64,000 nt of DNA from Adiantum capillus-veneris (lineage: Eukaryota; Streptophyta; Polypodiopsida; Polypodiales; Pteridaceae). Location: assembly GCA_014529385.2 (NCBI GenBank), contig CM043944.1, positions 94,200,476-94,264,475 on the forward strand. Direction: 5' to 3'. Under the pieces are notes generated by a model. That model did no database searches. It worked only from the letters and a program-made list of their open reading frames with translations, and was not told the DNA's origin. How positions within the stretch are numbered: the first letter of the stretch is position 1; every line of letters starts with the position of its first letter. Positions 46,080 to 58,489 of the stretch are shown here, one piece after another. A program made the position numbers and the translations under genes.

Positions 46080-47705
46080 ATATCCTGTAGACATTCATAT
46101 TGTCTATGCTAACTATGCTAACTAGTATACAAAGTGTGCTAACCACCATGATTAATATGCTAACTAGCATACAAAATATGCTAACAAGGAAGTGTGAATA
46201 TAGTGTGTATGCTAACTAGCAGAGAATGTATGCTAATAAGCATATATAAAATGTTAATAGGCAAAATTGTGTGTATGTTAATGGTATGCTTATGTTTGAT
46301 AGTGTGCTAATTAGCATACATGTTATGTTAATTAGCATAAATGGTATGCTAATTAACATACAATGTATGCTATCATAGATGGTATGCTAATTAACATACA
46401 ATGTATGCTATCATAGATGGTATGCTAACTAGAGATAAGTTATGCTAATAAACATAACGTCTCTGCTAATTAGCATACAATGTATGCTATCATAGATGGT
46501 ATGCTAACTAGAGATAAGTTATGCTAATAAACATAACGTCTCTGCTAATTAGCATACCAATTTTGTTGGTTAGCATATTGTGCGTGCTAACTAAAATACA
46601 CATTACGATAACTAGCAAAGAGGTATGCTAACTATAATACAAATTATGCTAGCGAGCTCAAAATGTATGCTAACTAGCATAGAGGTATGCTAACAAGCAT
46701 ACACATTTTGCTAGCTAGCAAAGAAGGTATGCTAACTAAACTTTGAATGATTGTTAGGATGCACCAAATGCTAGCTAGCATACAGAGTATGCTAATTATC
46801 ATACCTTTTTTTATAGTTATCATACTTGCATGCTAGCCATCATACTAAATGTTCTAATTAGCATAAGAGGTATGCTAATTAGCATATCTTGTTAGCTAGT
46901 TAGCACACATGGCTAGCAAGGTATGCTAATTAGCAGATATAAGATGTTAATTAGCATACTTTTTATGCTAATTAGAACATTGTGTTTAGCCATGTGTGCT
47001 AACTAGCTAACAAGGTATGCTAATTTGCATACTTTTTATGCTAATTAGAACATTGTGTATGATGACTAGCATGCAAGTATGATAACTATAAGAAAAGGTA
47101 TTCTTATGCATGATGATTAGCATACCTTTTTCCTAATTAGCATACTTGCATGCTAGCCATCATACAATATTCTAATTAGCATAAAAAGTATGCTAATTAA
47201 CATATTATCTATGCTAATTATCATACCTTGTATGTTAGTTAGCACACTGTGTGTGCTAATTTGCATACCCTATATGTTAGCTAGCACACAAGGTATGCTA
47301 ATTAGCATACTTTGTGTCTAACTGGGAAACTCTCTATGCTAGTTAGCATGCATAGTTTGTTAACTAGCATAGGAGGTATGCTTATTAGCATACACAGTAT
47401 GCTAACTAGCATACAAAAAATTGCCAAATAGTATTCACAATGCTAACTAGCATACATGGTATGCTAATTAGCATACTTTGTGTCTAACTGGGAAACTCTC
47501 TATGCTAGTTAGCATGCATATTTTGTTAACTAGCATAGAAGGTATGCTTATTAGCATACACAGTATACTAACTAGCATACAAAAAATGCCAACTAGTATT
47601 CACAATATGTTAGCTAGGATAACTATCTATGCTAACTAGCATACACAATATGCTTACCACCATGTATGCTAGCTATATCTCATAGTATGCTTACTAGCAT
47701 AACTA
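46080..47705. repeat. Palindrome ladder, cluster C
   Basis: Same family as A and B, but the asymmetric units now mostly read ATGCTAACTAGCAT, the reverse complement of the cluster A form. It contains internal longer repeats (for example TATGCTATCATAGATGGTAT at 46367, 46406 and 46487). Confidence 0.87.
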
Positions 47706-47860
47706 TTTTTGTGTGATTTTCTTTTTTTTAATAATTTTTAAACTCTTTTTTGTGATTTTCTATTCTTTTTTTTGAATATTTGATTTTTTATTTAGATTTT
47801 TTTTTTAAAATTTTTTTTTTTGGATTATTTAAATTGATTTAAAAAAAGAAAAAGCTTACC
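47706..47860. other. T-rich low-complexity DNA
   Basis: Poly-T/poly-A rich stretch right after the palindrome block; it may mark its edge. Confidence 0.8.
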
Positions 47861-48231
47861 TTCTTACTTACCTGGCGAGTTGGCGAGAGCGCATTGACCA
47901 TGGGGGCTCACAACGACGTAGACTACGGACGTGATAGCGCGTGGGACAGTAGCAGTAATGGCGGACAACGCGGCGCTGCATCTACGAGGAGAGAGAGAAG
48001 AGACCTTGAGACGACGCTCACAGTGGGACAATGAGAGAGACCTTGACACAGTGCTGACGTGGTTGGGCAGGTGCATGCGAGCGAGCGAGAGAGGGACGCA
48101 CTGACGTGCTCGGCGTGCAGAATGAGACAAGGGAGAGGTGGGTCAGCAGCGCGTAGCAGGGGAGTGTCACGAAGTGTGTGTGTGTGGAAAAAAGACAAGG
48201 AAGGGAAGGGAGGTGGTGCATGCGCTCGCTG

Positions 48232-48307
<76 letters not shown>
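48232..48307. repeat. (GA)n microsatellite, ~38 units
   Basis: Long, nearly pure GA run in a GC-richer stretch (47861-48500) without recognised genes. Confidence 0.95.
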
Positions 48308-48313
<6 letters not shown>

Positions 48314-48514
48314 AGGGGGAGGTTAGAGAGAGACTGTTGATAATCGTGCTTTTAGAATGAGGGGGAAGAGAGAGAGAGTTAGCAATAGGAGTCTTGGGGG
48401 AGAGAGAGTGGGTGTGGGGTGGGTTCACGCGGAGCAGGAAGAAGAAGAAGAGAATTTTAATGTTGACAAAAGCTATCTCTATAGGGCTTAAACATCTCTT
48501 CACGAGAAAATTTT

Positions 48515-50080
48515 TATGCGCCGCAAGGCACGGACATTGAACTCGAACCCGGCCTTTTTATCGATTTTTTATTTCCAAACGTCCAAAAATGCCAAAAATA
48601 TTCCGAAAACGCTAAAATTAACCCGAAAATCCCAAAAATTGTCAGAAAACTCCAAACAATTTTGGAAAATTTCTAAAAACCTTAGAAAATCATCGTCATT
48701 CACAAACAAACATTTTTGACACTCTAAAGCACACCAAAAATAGCAGATTTTATCAAAAATACAATTTACAAAATCATCAACCTCGCCCCTGAAAATAGCA
48801 AATTGCTCAAAATTTAATGAAAGAAAGCCCAAATGTGCTCAAAATCAAGCCGTGAACACACATTCAAAACAGCTCGTAAAGATCGTAAGATATCAATTTT
48901 TTATGGAATAAACTATAATTAATGTAAAAATTAGCAAAAAATTGTAAAAATTATCCAAAAAATACCTTTTTTAAATTAAAAAAATCTCCACACATAGGGG
49001 ATTAGTGCAGCCAAATAAAATCACACAAATCACATCAGTTGAATTACCAATTAATTTGATCAATAAAATCCAACCTAGGCAATTAAATCGACAAAATTTG
49101 CGGAAAAATCACGTTAAAATTTGACAAAATTAGAGTGTGTAAATCCCTGTTTTGAGATAAAAAACGTAGCAATTAACCATTACACACATCAAATATTCAA
49201 TCAAAACGTTGAATTAATCATACACATTAAGCACTTTTTAGGCACACACACAATAATAAAATTGGCAGTTTTTACTAATCTTTATGTGCGCACACAAAAG
49301 GGTTAATCTTGTCAAAATTGCAATGTGATTTCACAAGTCATTGATTGGACATGACCACAAGATAAATCAATCATCACAATTGAAAAATCATTAAGCAGAG
49401 ATCGATTTTTAGGTGCACAAACAAGGGGAAAATAGTGCACACACCTAAAATTAGACATACACACACTCAATTAGAATACACACACACTTGATTTTAGTGC
49501 ACACACACTTGCAATTGACCATTCAAGCATGCAATTAACTCAATTAGGCACCCAATCAACAATGTACAATCACCAATTAACAATTGAACTTGTCAAATTC
49601 ATACACCACCAATTCTTAAAAATTCCGGCATTACGACGGCATGAAAACAAACAATCCAAAAATTTCATAGCATCATAGCATCAACATTGCATTGCAATAA
49701 CATAGCATCAACATTACATTACATCATGGTGGAATCTCTACACACCTTTAGATCCTAGGGATGTTGAGAATACCACCTTGATTACCTTTCCATTGAAGAT
49801 CGATTAGTTGACGGTTGAAAGCTCCAATCCTTCATAGAAAATTAGTAATTTAGCAAAAATTAGTGAAATTAGCAAGGGGCTAGTGTGAAATTAAAGTGTG
49901 TAAACACACAATTGGCAAGATATGGTGACAAATTAGGGAATTATGAACACATTGCTTCATGCACACACATCTAAAATCCACAAAAACATAAACACACAAG
50001 CGAAATTATTAGTGAAATTAGTGAGGAAACACATCCGATTATGCCGCAATTACACTAGCGTAGGCCATCATCCCCTGCAA
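48515..50080. other. AT-rich internal DNA of an outer LTR element, no coding region seen
   Basis: Open frames are short and lack motifs. It adjoins the primer-binding site at 50081-50090, so it is probably the leader (5' internal) DNA of a minus-strand LTR retrotransposon, possibly a non-autonomous one. Confidence 0.5.
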
Positions 50081-50090
50081 TGGCGCCAAA
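50081..50090 (-). other. Primer-binding site of the outer LTR element
   Basis: On the minus strand TTTGGCGCCA directly follows an LTR end (ACCCCCAACA). TTTGGCGCC is a common primer-binding sequence of plant gypsy elements. Confidence 0.7.
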
Positions 50091-50757
50091 TGTTGGGGGT
50101 CCCATCGTTGCATATCTCCAATGACCAACAAAATTATCAATCCGGAGGGATGAGCTACCCGGCTAGGGTACGGAAACACTCACATGATTAGTGAGCTAAC
50201 CATGGCAACATGAATGGTTAACTCTATTAGGTGAGCTTCTCGGCCTATGGAAGAGCTAAGCCACAATGAAGGGCAATCTTCACATCCACTTCTCTTCACC
50301 TCTAATCAACCCAATCACACACACTAACGATTGCAAGACGCACACAACACTAATCCTATCATGAGACACACTAATCGCAAGCACACACACATAGATCTAT
50401 CAAGCACCACACTCTAATCAAACCTACATGCACACACAAGCAAAAGAGGGCAATAACACAAGATTAGAGAGGGATTAACCACTAGTTAGTTACGATCTAG
50501 TTAATCAAAGCATCATAGGCAATCACAAGAAACATGAGAGAGGCATAGTGAAAGATAATTAAGCATTGATTAGTGTTAACCAAGTCACATGACCAAGGAG
50601 AAGCTCAAGGAATCCATAGCCACACACCTCAAGATCTCTCACCAAAGAGTGCTCTCAATAAATGAGCTTGAGAACCCTAATTTCTTTTACACACTACCTT
50701 ATATACCTAGGGTAAAAATATGCGATGTCCGGACACCCAAGGCCTTTAAGGCTCCAC
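50091..50757 (-). repeat. Outer LTR (interrupted by the gypsy element)
   Basis: It begins TGTTGGGGGTCCCATCG on the plus strand. 50105-50335 recurs at 35965-36212. The LTR is cut at 50762 by the gypsy insertion and should resume at 63621. Its other end was not identified. Confidence 0.7.
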
Positions 50758-50762
50758 CACTT

Positions 50763-53700
50763 TGTGAGGGCCATGACCGGGGACAACCGACTATACCATC
50801 TCCACATGGATACATCGTGATCTCTAGCATCCCTCCCGCTTGAGACCGACATTAAGACAAGACTCCTCCTGCTCTTCGATTCCAGCTCAAGGAGGTGATA
50901 ACATTCAAGTTCTCTCATATGGATCCCTTAGCCACGAAGAACCTTGCTTACTGATCAATCTTACCAATCAAAGTCATCAGACTAACGTGGAACTCAACCT
51001 TCCAGGGTCAATTGGTGGGGGTTCTCTAATTCACCCTTGGTTCAAGGTCACTGACGCTTTTTTCCCGGTTAGGACCGAGCACAGCCATCAATGCGTTCCC
51101 CTAAGGTGAGTGTATTATAATCTACATGAATCCCTCGATCCCAAGTTGTTCCCCGCTCCGTAGATCGGAATCCCTTTTCCCTCGCTCTGGACTTAATTGC
51201 TAAGACAACATAAAATAGGGTTCAACTTTCCGGCCAACAATTAACCCTCCGGAATCCGCCCACCCACCGAACCATTTGATAAACGCACCTTCACAAGGTA
51301 GTACTATGATACTAGAAAACAATATTCCAATTATGGCGAACCAAGAATACATTTCAACATTTGAAAGCAGCATGCAAACTGTTGCATACCCTTGCAAATG
51401 TGCATTTATCAGGTTGTTCCCACCTTTTCCTTTATAGAATATTTTCACTTCCTTTTTTCTTTAATATTAGTAAGATTATCTAGTTATCTTTCAAGCAATC
51501 CCATATACTTCTCCAAGCATGTCCCGATCCTCGTCCCAGGACTCGGGTATCCTGTCTCCTCCGCCACGTGAGAAGGCGACGCCTTTACACAGATTCCAAT
51601 TCTTATTTTTCTTTATCTTGTGTGGAAAAGGCTTCAAAAATAATCTACTTTAGGTTCCTTTTAAATCAATAATCCCAAGAAGAAGAGCAAAGGTCCGGCT
51701 GATGAGGACAATTGCAGAATAGCCCATTTAGGTTCCTAGCCTTTCCAAGGTTCTTTTTTTCCAAACAATTTGAAGAGTTTCTTAATTAAATCACATCTTC
51801 CTCCCTTATCACGATCCCTCCATGGATCCTTTTTCCTTCCTCCTTTTCCCACAATTAAACACTTGCGCCGGCCTTTTTCCAAACAATGAAGACAAGTTCA
51901 CACTTAAATCTCTATGTTATGATAGGGCTATCCATGTCATTCTTCTCGGTAAGTTTTTAATCCTAGTTTAAATTTTTAGATTAAGCTCCTTGAGTTATAA
52001 ACCCTTAACTCGTAATTCTTTTTAATTTTCTATTCAAACAACACCTTAAGAAAACAACGAATCTCGTGGAAGTTTAAGGTTTTGTCTCCACGTAAGTTTC
52101 AAGTTATCCCCGACTTCGATGAATCCCATTTTGGTCCCTTTTCATCATTTGCAATCCATGGGGCATCTCCATGGAAGCGATGGGAATTTTATGTTCAAGC
52201 AACACGGCCACGACATCCGTGAAGCCATCCCCTTACTCCCCCCTTCGAATTTGCAAAACAAACTTGAAAGAAGACAAACTTGAAATGGACAATGCATATT
52301 CTTTCTATAATGAGTTTTTGCTTTGGTGTGATCTATGCGTGATACACACAAAACATTCGAGATGCACCAACTTACAACTTGGGCAATTAATCAAAACTTC
52401 CTTTGAGTGCTTATGCACGAGTAAAAACCTTCTATGCATGGTAGTGTAAAAATGGCGAAGTTCCTAAGAGTGGACTTGCTAGTGTATCGTAAAATATGCA
52501 TATAATAGTGTATGAATGATTAACAAATTATTCTCTAGAAAGGTATTTAGGCGTACCTTTAATACCGTGGAAAGGATTAATCAAGTGGCTTAAAGAGGCT
52601 TAAGGTTTCGGAGCCTTAATGTGTAGATAGTAGAGTCTTCTCCTTGCTTTGGAAGAGTAACGGCAAGTATATTGACGTGGCCGGATCTTTTCCGCTTCCC
52701 TTTGCTTGAAAACCTCCAATTTGGTTATGGGAATAGAAAGAGATTAAGAAAAATTCAAGCTATGGAAAGCTTGTAGGTTAAGAGAGAGAAGGTGAAGAGA
52801 GTAATGGTGATTTGGGTTATGGTTATGGCTTCTCTTGAGGAGAGAGGGATGTGTAGGTGTGTGTGTGAAGAAGGATTAGCATTGGCTTTTCATGGCTCAC
52901 TATCAAGCTTCCACTATCAAAATGTGTAGAGAAATGAAGTGAAGTGAAGCGTAGCGAAATGTAGCGAAGTGAAGGGAAGAAGTGTTTAATGAGTAGGGAA
53001 GGCTTCTTTTTAAGCTTAATTTGATAAGGCCTTTAACTTATCGTGATAAGTTACTTTACATATTTTGATAGGCTTTCTTCCTTCTCAAAGCTTCTCCAAC
53101 AAGCTACTTATGCAAGAAGCTAATTTCCTACAAGTGGCTTATGCATGAAGCTACTTTTCCTACAAGTGGCTTCTTCAACAAGCTACTTTCAACTAGTGGA
53201 TTTTTTTTTCAACAAGTTACTTTTTCACCTTACCCTATTCTTTCTTTGTTTTTCTTATGCACATTTATATTTTCTTGAGATAAAACCAATATCCCATGCA
53301 TTGGTTATATCCACGTTCCCATGGTGAAAACCGAAGGTGTCTCATGGATAGCTTTGCATTGATTATATCCATGTTTCCATGGTTAAAACCGAAAGCGTCT
53401 TGTGGGTAGCTAGGGTGCTTTACTCGATCGTGGCTTATGCATGAAGCTAATTTCCTACAAGTGGCTTATGCATGAAGCTACTTTTCCTACAAGTGGCTTC
53501 TTCAACAAGCTACTTTCAACTAGTGGATTTTTTTTTCAACAAGTTACTTTTTCACCTTACCCTATTCTTTCTTTGTTTTTCTTATGCACATTTATATTTT
53601 CTTGAGATAAAACCAATATCCCATGCATTGGTTATATCCACGTTCCCATGGTGAAAACCGAAGGTGTCTCATGGATAGCTTTGCATTGATTATATCCATG

Positions 53701-54146
53701 TTTCCATGGTTAAAACCGAAAGCGTCTTGTGGGTAGCTAGGGTGCTTTACTCGATCGTGGCTTATGCATGAAGCTAATTTCCTACAAGTGGCTTATGCAT
53801 GAAGCTACTTTTCCTACAAGTGGCTTCTTCAACAAGCTACTTTCAACTAGTGGATTTTTTTTTCAACAAGTTACTTTTTCACCTTACCCTATTCTTTCTT
53901 TTTTTTTCTTATGCACATTTATATTTTCTTGAGATAAAACCAATATCCCATGCATTGGTTATATCCACGTTCCCATGGTGAAAACCGAAGGTGTCTCATG
54001 GATAGCTTTGCATTGATTATATCCATGTTTCCATGGTTAAAACCGAAAGCGTCTTGTGGGTAGCTAGGGTGCTTTACTCGATCGTATTCGAAAAGTCTAC
54101 GGCTTAGATATTTCAGCAAGAGTAAGGCTAAGAGGAGGACCTTAAA
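50763..54146 (-). repeat. 3' LTR of the gypsy element
   Basis: 3,384 bp. On the plus strand it begins TGTGAGGGCCATGACC and ends GAGGAGGACCTTAAA. It lacks the ~175-bp segment present at 61797-61975 in the partner. It contains three copies of a 327-bp unit (53110-54090). Confidence 0.92.
53110..54090. repeat. 327-bp tandem repeat, three copies, inside one LTR
   Basis: The same sequence recurs at intervals of exactly 327 bp (for example at 53145, 53472 and 53799). The copies are almost identical; one difference seen is CTTTGTTTTTC against CTTTTTTTTTC in the third. The partner LTR has a single copy at about 63230-63560. Confidence 0.95.
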
Positions 54147-54274
54147 AACTCCCCAACAAAAAGAAAGAGCTGTCCTCAGATCGAAATAAATAAGGAAGCT
54201 GGGAAATCTTCATTCGCACATTACACATTCAACTTCTGGGTAACGCTAATTTATCCTTCCTTGGCTGGCTTGCC

Positions 54275-54283
54275 TATATAAGG
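54275..54283 (+). promoter_or_regulatory. Possible TATA box for the antisense accessory ORF
   Basis: TATATAAGG lies about 117 nt upstream of the ATG at 54392 on the plus strand, just inside the 3' LTR. Confidence 0.45.
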
Positions 54284-54391
54284 TGCACTATATTTTCATT
54301 TCTTCCAATATTATTCCCTTTGTCTTTCACTTTTCTTTCCATCCCTTGTCAAAATTCCTTAGGTTTTTCTCTTTACTCATTATTTTACGTT

Positions 54392-54950
54392 ATGGATCGG
54401 TGGCAAGAGCTTGTTTTATCTGTAGCCACAAACAAGTGAAGCCATGAGGAGAGATTTTGTGGAGCGATATGGGCGCCTGCTATTTCCTCACTTGGGAACA
54501 TCAGTAGCTCAAACCAAATTGCGGACATTTCAAAGTGTAACAAGGGTGACCCTTTGGGGTTGGGATCACTTTCGTAATAATGTCCGTTTGGCTATGGTTA
54601 CTGAAGCTATGGGTTTAAGTCCTCGGTATTACTGCGTGATGAGGTCAATGCATCAACGTTTTTCAGAATGGGTCTTTTTGCTTGCTCAATTCCTTCCTCA
54701 TCAAAAGATATATCTTTACCCTCATTTTGGTTTACCACTTAGAGGGCCCTTTAATGTCACACCTTATACTAGAGAGATTAGTGCAATAATTTCAGAGCGA
54801 ATCTTTCCTATTGATGAGAGGCATAATATGTGCCCTGCTTGTGATAGTTGCCTTTGTGATCATGTAAGCATTTTCTGGGTTACCTCTAGAAAATGTATCT
54901 TTGTTATATCCCTTGTAGAGGATATCATTATATCCATCAAGAAAAATTAG
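54392..54950 (+). pseudogene. Accessory ORF 2 of the gypsy element (antisense to gag-pol)
   Basis: A start at 54392 (MDRWQELVLSVATNK) is followed by a stop. The +1-shifted frame from 54444 then runs FVERYGRLLFPHLG, VTLWGWDHFRNNVRLAM, MGLSPRYYCVM, LPHQKIYLYP and LRGPFNV. It is clearly related to accessory ORF 1 (60083-60610): both have VTLWGxxHxxNNxRLAM, GLxPxxYC, LPHxKxxxYP and GPF. No function is known to me. Its end runs into the 111-bp hairpin. Position next to the 3' LTR, antisense, resembles the extra antisense genes of some plant gypsy elements. Confidence 0.7.
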
Positions 54951-55167
54951 GGAAAGAAGGACTTAAGACAGGCACCAAGATCTTAGAACATGATGAACTT
55001 GTTAAGGGATATAACAAAGATACATTTTCTAGAGGTCAATAAGCATTTTCTAGGTTACCTCTAGAAAATGTATCTTTGTTATATCCCTTAACAAGTTCAT
55101 CATGTTCTAAGATCTTGGTGCCTGTCTTAAGTCCTTCTTTCCCTAATTTTTCTTGATGGATATAATG
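54926..55167. repeat. 111-bp inverted repeat (hairpin) in the gypsy element
   Basis: Left arm 54926-55036, spacer 20 nt, right arm 55057-55167. The arms look identical (both include ATATCCATCAAGAAAAATTA, or its complement). A third partial copy (GGTTACCTCTAGAAAATGTA) lies at 54879-54914, in the same orientation as the right arm. Confidence 0.88.
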
Positions 55168-55374
55168 AAATTGGTCATGAGTTCTTATATCTTGTATTTG
55201 ATAGAGTCCTTGAGAGAATTTCAAACTTAGCTAAATCTATTTATTGATTTTGTAATTCCATACACAGATCCAAGTCACAAGATGTAAAGGAAAACGCTAA
55301 TCTCGTTATTATTTAGCAAAAGATCAGTTACAAAAGTTCAGTAAGAGAGAACTTGGATTTTGTAGTTACATGGG

Positions 55375-55569
55375 TTAACATGGTTTAGTTTGAGTACAAA
55401 AAAGAGGAGAATCCTGATAAAAAAGATGAGGAAACTGAGAAGTAAGGCGTTCCCAATCTTCCCAAGAGGCATCTTCAATAGGGTAGCCCTCCCATTGGAC
55501 TAAAGCCTCCCGAATTGTTCGATGTCGTAGCTTCCGCTCCTTCATGTCCAAAATTTGTTCTGACTCCAT
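55375..55569 (-). pseudogene. Gypsy integrase C-terminus: chromodomain
   Basis: QILDMKERKLRHRTIREALV is followed by QWEGYPIEDASWEDWERL. This is the chromodomain (VxWxGxxxxxxTWE pattern) that targets chromovirus integration to histone-marked chromatin. A TAG at 55570-55572 separates it from the integrase frame above. Confidence 0.88.
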
Positions 55570-56836
55570 CTAGAATTCTTCATGTGTGATAAGAATAGTA
55601 TCTTCGTCATTTAGGATGTGAAGGGGATCTGCAACATATCTTTTTAGCAAGCTGACATGAAAAACATTGTGCACATGCAAGTGAGGGGGTAAAGCGAGTT
55701 CGTAAGATTGGTCCCCTATCCTTCTCAAAATCTCAAAGGGTCCACAATATCTATATGCTAACTTCTTGTATTTTCCCAATTTGAGTGAACTTCTCTTTGG
55801 CTTGACCCTAAGGAAAACTCTATCTCTTGCCTTAAAAATCCGGGGGAATCTATGTAAATCAGCATAACTCTTTTGCCTGTCACTTGCTCTCTTAAGGTTC
55901 TCCCTTATTATTTTTATTTGACTATCCATTTCTTCAAGTGTATTCTTTGCTGCAGGTACTGGGAGACTTGGGTCGGCCATTCTGAGTGGAATGATACAAT
56001 CTTGTCCATAAAGAGCTTTGAATGGTGACATTCCTAGGCTTCTATGGTAGGAAGAATCATAAGCCAATTCCACTAAGGGTAAAAACTTGATCCAAAGATG
56101 AGGTTGCTGACTGTAGTATGATCTCAACGTATCTTCTATGACTTGATTAACTCTTTCAGTTTGTCCATCTGTCTCTGGATGATAGGATGAACTTAAGTTT
56201 AATTGAGTGCCTAAGGATTGGAACATGGCCTTCCAAAACTTAGAGTTAAACTTGGCATCACGATCATTGATTATCCTAGCAGGTATTCCATGTAATCTGA
56301 CAATTTATTTTACAAAAATTTGAGCAATATCTGCTACAGAGGCAGTGGTTTTGACTAGGACAAGGTGAGCTACTTTGGTGAGTTTATCCACCACTACAAA
56401 AATTGAATCAAAATTTCCAGCACTCCCACTTCATTGTAGGTATATCCAATGGTTGTAGCTTTCCAAGAATCTTAACTCTTTCAGCCTTCACCTTTTGGCA
56501 TACCAAACACTTCTTAACATACTCTAAGGTATCCTTTTTCATCTTAGGCCAGTAGAAATTTTGTTTAAGAGAGGCAAACATTTTGTGATAACCTGGGTGA
56601 GCTGCAAGGGGAGTTTCATGAGCTTCCTTTAGAATTTGCATCCTTAAGCATGTAGGTATGCACAATCGATTCCTGAAGAATAAGAGTCCATCTTGAATAG
56701 AGTAGCCTTCTAGATATCTTTTCTGAAAATGAGCTTGGATTTCTTGGATCAACGGACCGAATTGCTCATCAGTATGGAGGGCGTTTTGAACTTCTTCGGG
56801 TAGAGTTGAATGGACTAGCGTAATGGAAAGGGCCAC
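55570..56836 (-). pseudogene. Gypsy integrase
   Basis: 56836-56408 carries the zinc-binding H2C2 domain (HETPLAAHPGYHKM, then YVKKCLVCQKVK). The core continues with VVDKLTKVAHL and INDRDAKFNSKFW near 56390-56230 in other frames. It resumes in 56226-55570 with HPETDGQTERVNQ, the core end, and the C-terminal region (HNVFHVSLLKRY). The frame is broken at about 56400 and 56280. Confidence 0.88.
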
Positions 56837-56923
56837 TACCCATCGGCTTAGAGCATCAGCAGCTTGATTTTCCTTGCCTGGTCTAAATTTGATCTCAAAA
56901 GTGAAATCTTGTAGGAATTCAAC

Positions 56924-57226
56924 TCATTGCCTTTGTCTCATATTGAGATCTGGCTGGGTGAAAATCCACTTGAGACTTTTGTGGTCAGTAACAAGTTCAA
57001 ACATCTGACCTAGAAGATAATGTCTCCACTTTTTGAGCGCATGAACCACAGCCAGTAGCTCGAGGTCATGGGTGGGATAATTCTTCTCATGAACCCTGAG
57101 CTGTCGTGATTCATAAGCTATGGGATGTCCTTCTTGCTGTAGGATTCCACCTATACCTTGTATGCAAGCATCCACTATCACCTCAAAGGTTTTTTTGAAA
57201 ATCTGGAAGTTTGAGAACAAGTTCAC
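56924..57226 (-). pseudogene. Gypsy RNase H
   Basis: [18 protein letters not shown] is followed by [20 protein letters not shown] and [19 protein letters not shown], then [10 protein letters not shown], the RNase HI pattern of gypsy elements. The usual D(A)S is DA-C here. A frame change near 57230 separates it from RT. Confidence 0.88.
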
Positions 57227-57241
57227 TGGCCAAAATCTCCT

Positions 57242-58489
57242 TTAGTTTGTTGAAGGCTTTTCCCTCTTGTCTGACCAGATAAAGGGTTCCTCCTTCTTAG
57301 TTAGTTCAGTGAGAGGGCCTGCGACGAGGGCATAGTTTTTAATAAATACTCTACAACATCCTGTGAGGCCAAGAAATCCCCGCACTTCTGAAACAGTCTT
57401 GGGAATGGGCCACTGAACTACAGCTTCCACCTTAGCTGGGTCGAGAGAAAGACCATCCTTTGAAACTATGTATCCCAAATAGGCAACCTTCTCTACAAAG
57501 AAAGAGCATTTGCTACGCTTGGCGTAGAGTTGGGCTTTTCTGAGAATCTCCAAGACATGGCGTACATGCCGTTCATGATCTTTTCTAGTCTTTGAATATA
57601 TAAGGATGTCATCAAAGAAGACTAGATCAAAATCATCTAACTCTGTCCTGAAGAGGTCGGTCATGAGACGGTTAAATGTGGCAGGGACATTAGTTAGGCC
57701 AAAAGCCATGATAGTGAACTCATAATGCCCAAACCTTGTGTTAAAAGCTGTTTTTGGAATATCCTCCCTTTTTATCCCAACTTGGTAATAGTCTGACTTG
57801 AGATCAATCTTGGTGGAAAATTTGGAACCATTGAGTCGATCAAGTAGCTCATTAATGTGAGGCAGGGGATACTTGTTCTTGACAGTGCACTGATTTAGGC
57901 CTCGAAAATCTATGCAAAGTCTGAACGTTCCATCTTTGTTCTTTTGGAAGAGTACAGGAGCACCCCAGGGAGAGACACTCGGTTTGATGAAACCTTGTTC
58001 CAAAATCTGAGTCAATTGATTCTTTAGCTCTATGGATTCGGAAGGTGACATCTTGTAGGGAGTCCTTGCTATTGGTTGGGCACCAGGAATGAGCTCGATC
58101 TCGTGTACTAATTCCCTAGGTGGTGGAAGAGTTGTCAATTCCTCTAGGAAAATATCTTGATATTCATTTAGCCATTCAGGCTCTGATTCTTCTGATTTGG
58201 TCTCTGTTTTATTGAGCCTTATAACAAAAATTGACAATCCTTTCTTTAACCCCTTAACCAAATGACTGGTTTTGACCACTTTCAGGGGAGATTTCCCTGT
58301 TCTACCTTGCACTAAGACTTGTTCACCCTTTGAGTTTGAAAAAGAGATGCTTCGTTCACTGCAATGGATGTTGGCTTTATTTTTGCTCAGCCAATCCATC
58401 CCTAAGATTCCTTCAAATCGGCCCATCTTCAAGATTCTAAATCTTGGTTGGGTTGAGTGACCTTCTAGTTGAAAGGATAGGTCTACCAT
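57242..58489 (-). pseudogene. Gypsy protease end and reverse transcriptase
   Basis: A 415-codon frame. RILKMGRFEGILGMDWLSKN is the end of the protease. Then come the linker and RT: PYKMSPSE, FIKPSVSPWGAPVLF, FRLCIDFRGLNQCTVKNKYP, DLKSDYYQVGI and the active site LVFFDDILIYSKT. GFLGLTGCCRVFIKNYA ends the connection domain. The RT catalytic Asp pair is intact. LRSG-type DLKSDYYQ has Asp where relatives have Gly. Confidence 0.93.

Noticed and set aside
36540-47705. CRISPR-like array
   Set aside because: Repeats are degenerate palindromes with irregular short spacers in a plant nuclear context; no constant repeat or unique spacers of fixed size.
53145-53981. Three identical 60-codon ORFs
   Set aside because: Shadows of the 327-bp tandem unit in the gypsy LTR; no domain and no independent start signals.
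56391-56400. CACTACAAAA as left terminus of the CACTA element
   Set aside because: It lies within the gypsy integrase coding sequence, on the wrong side of the transposase.
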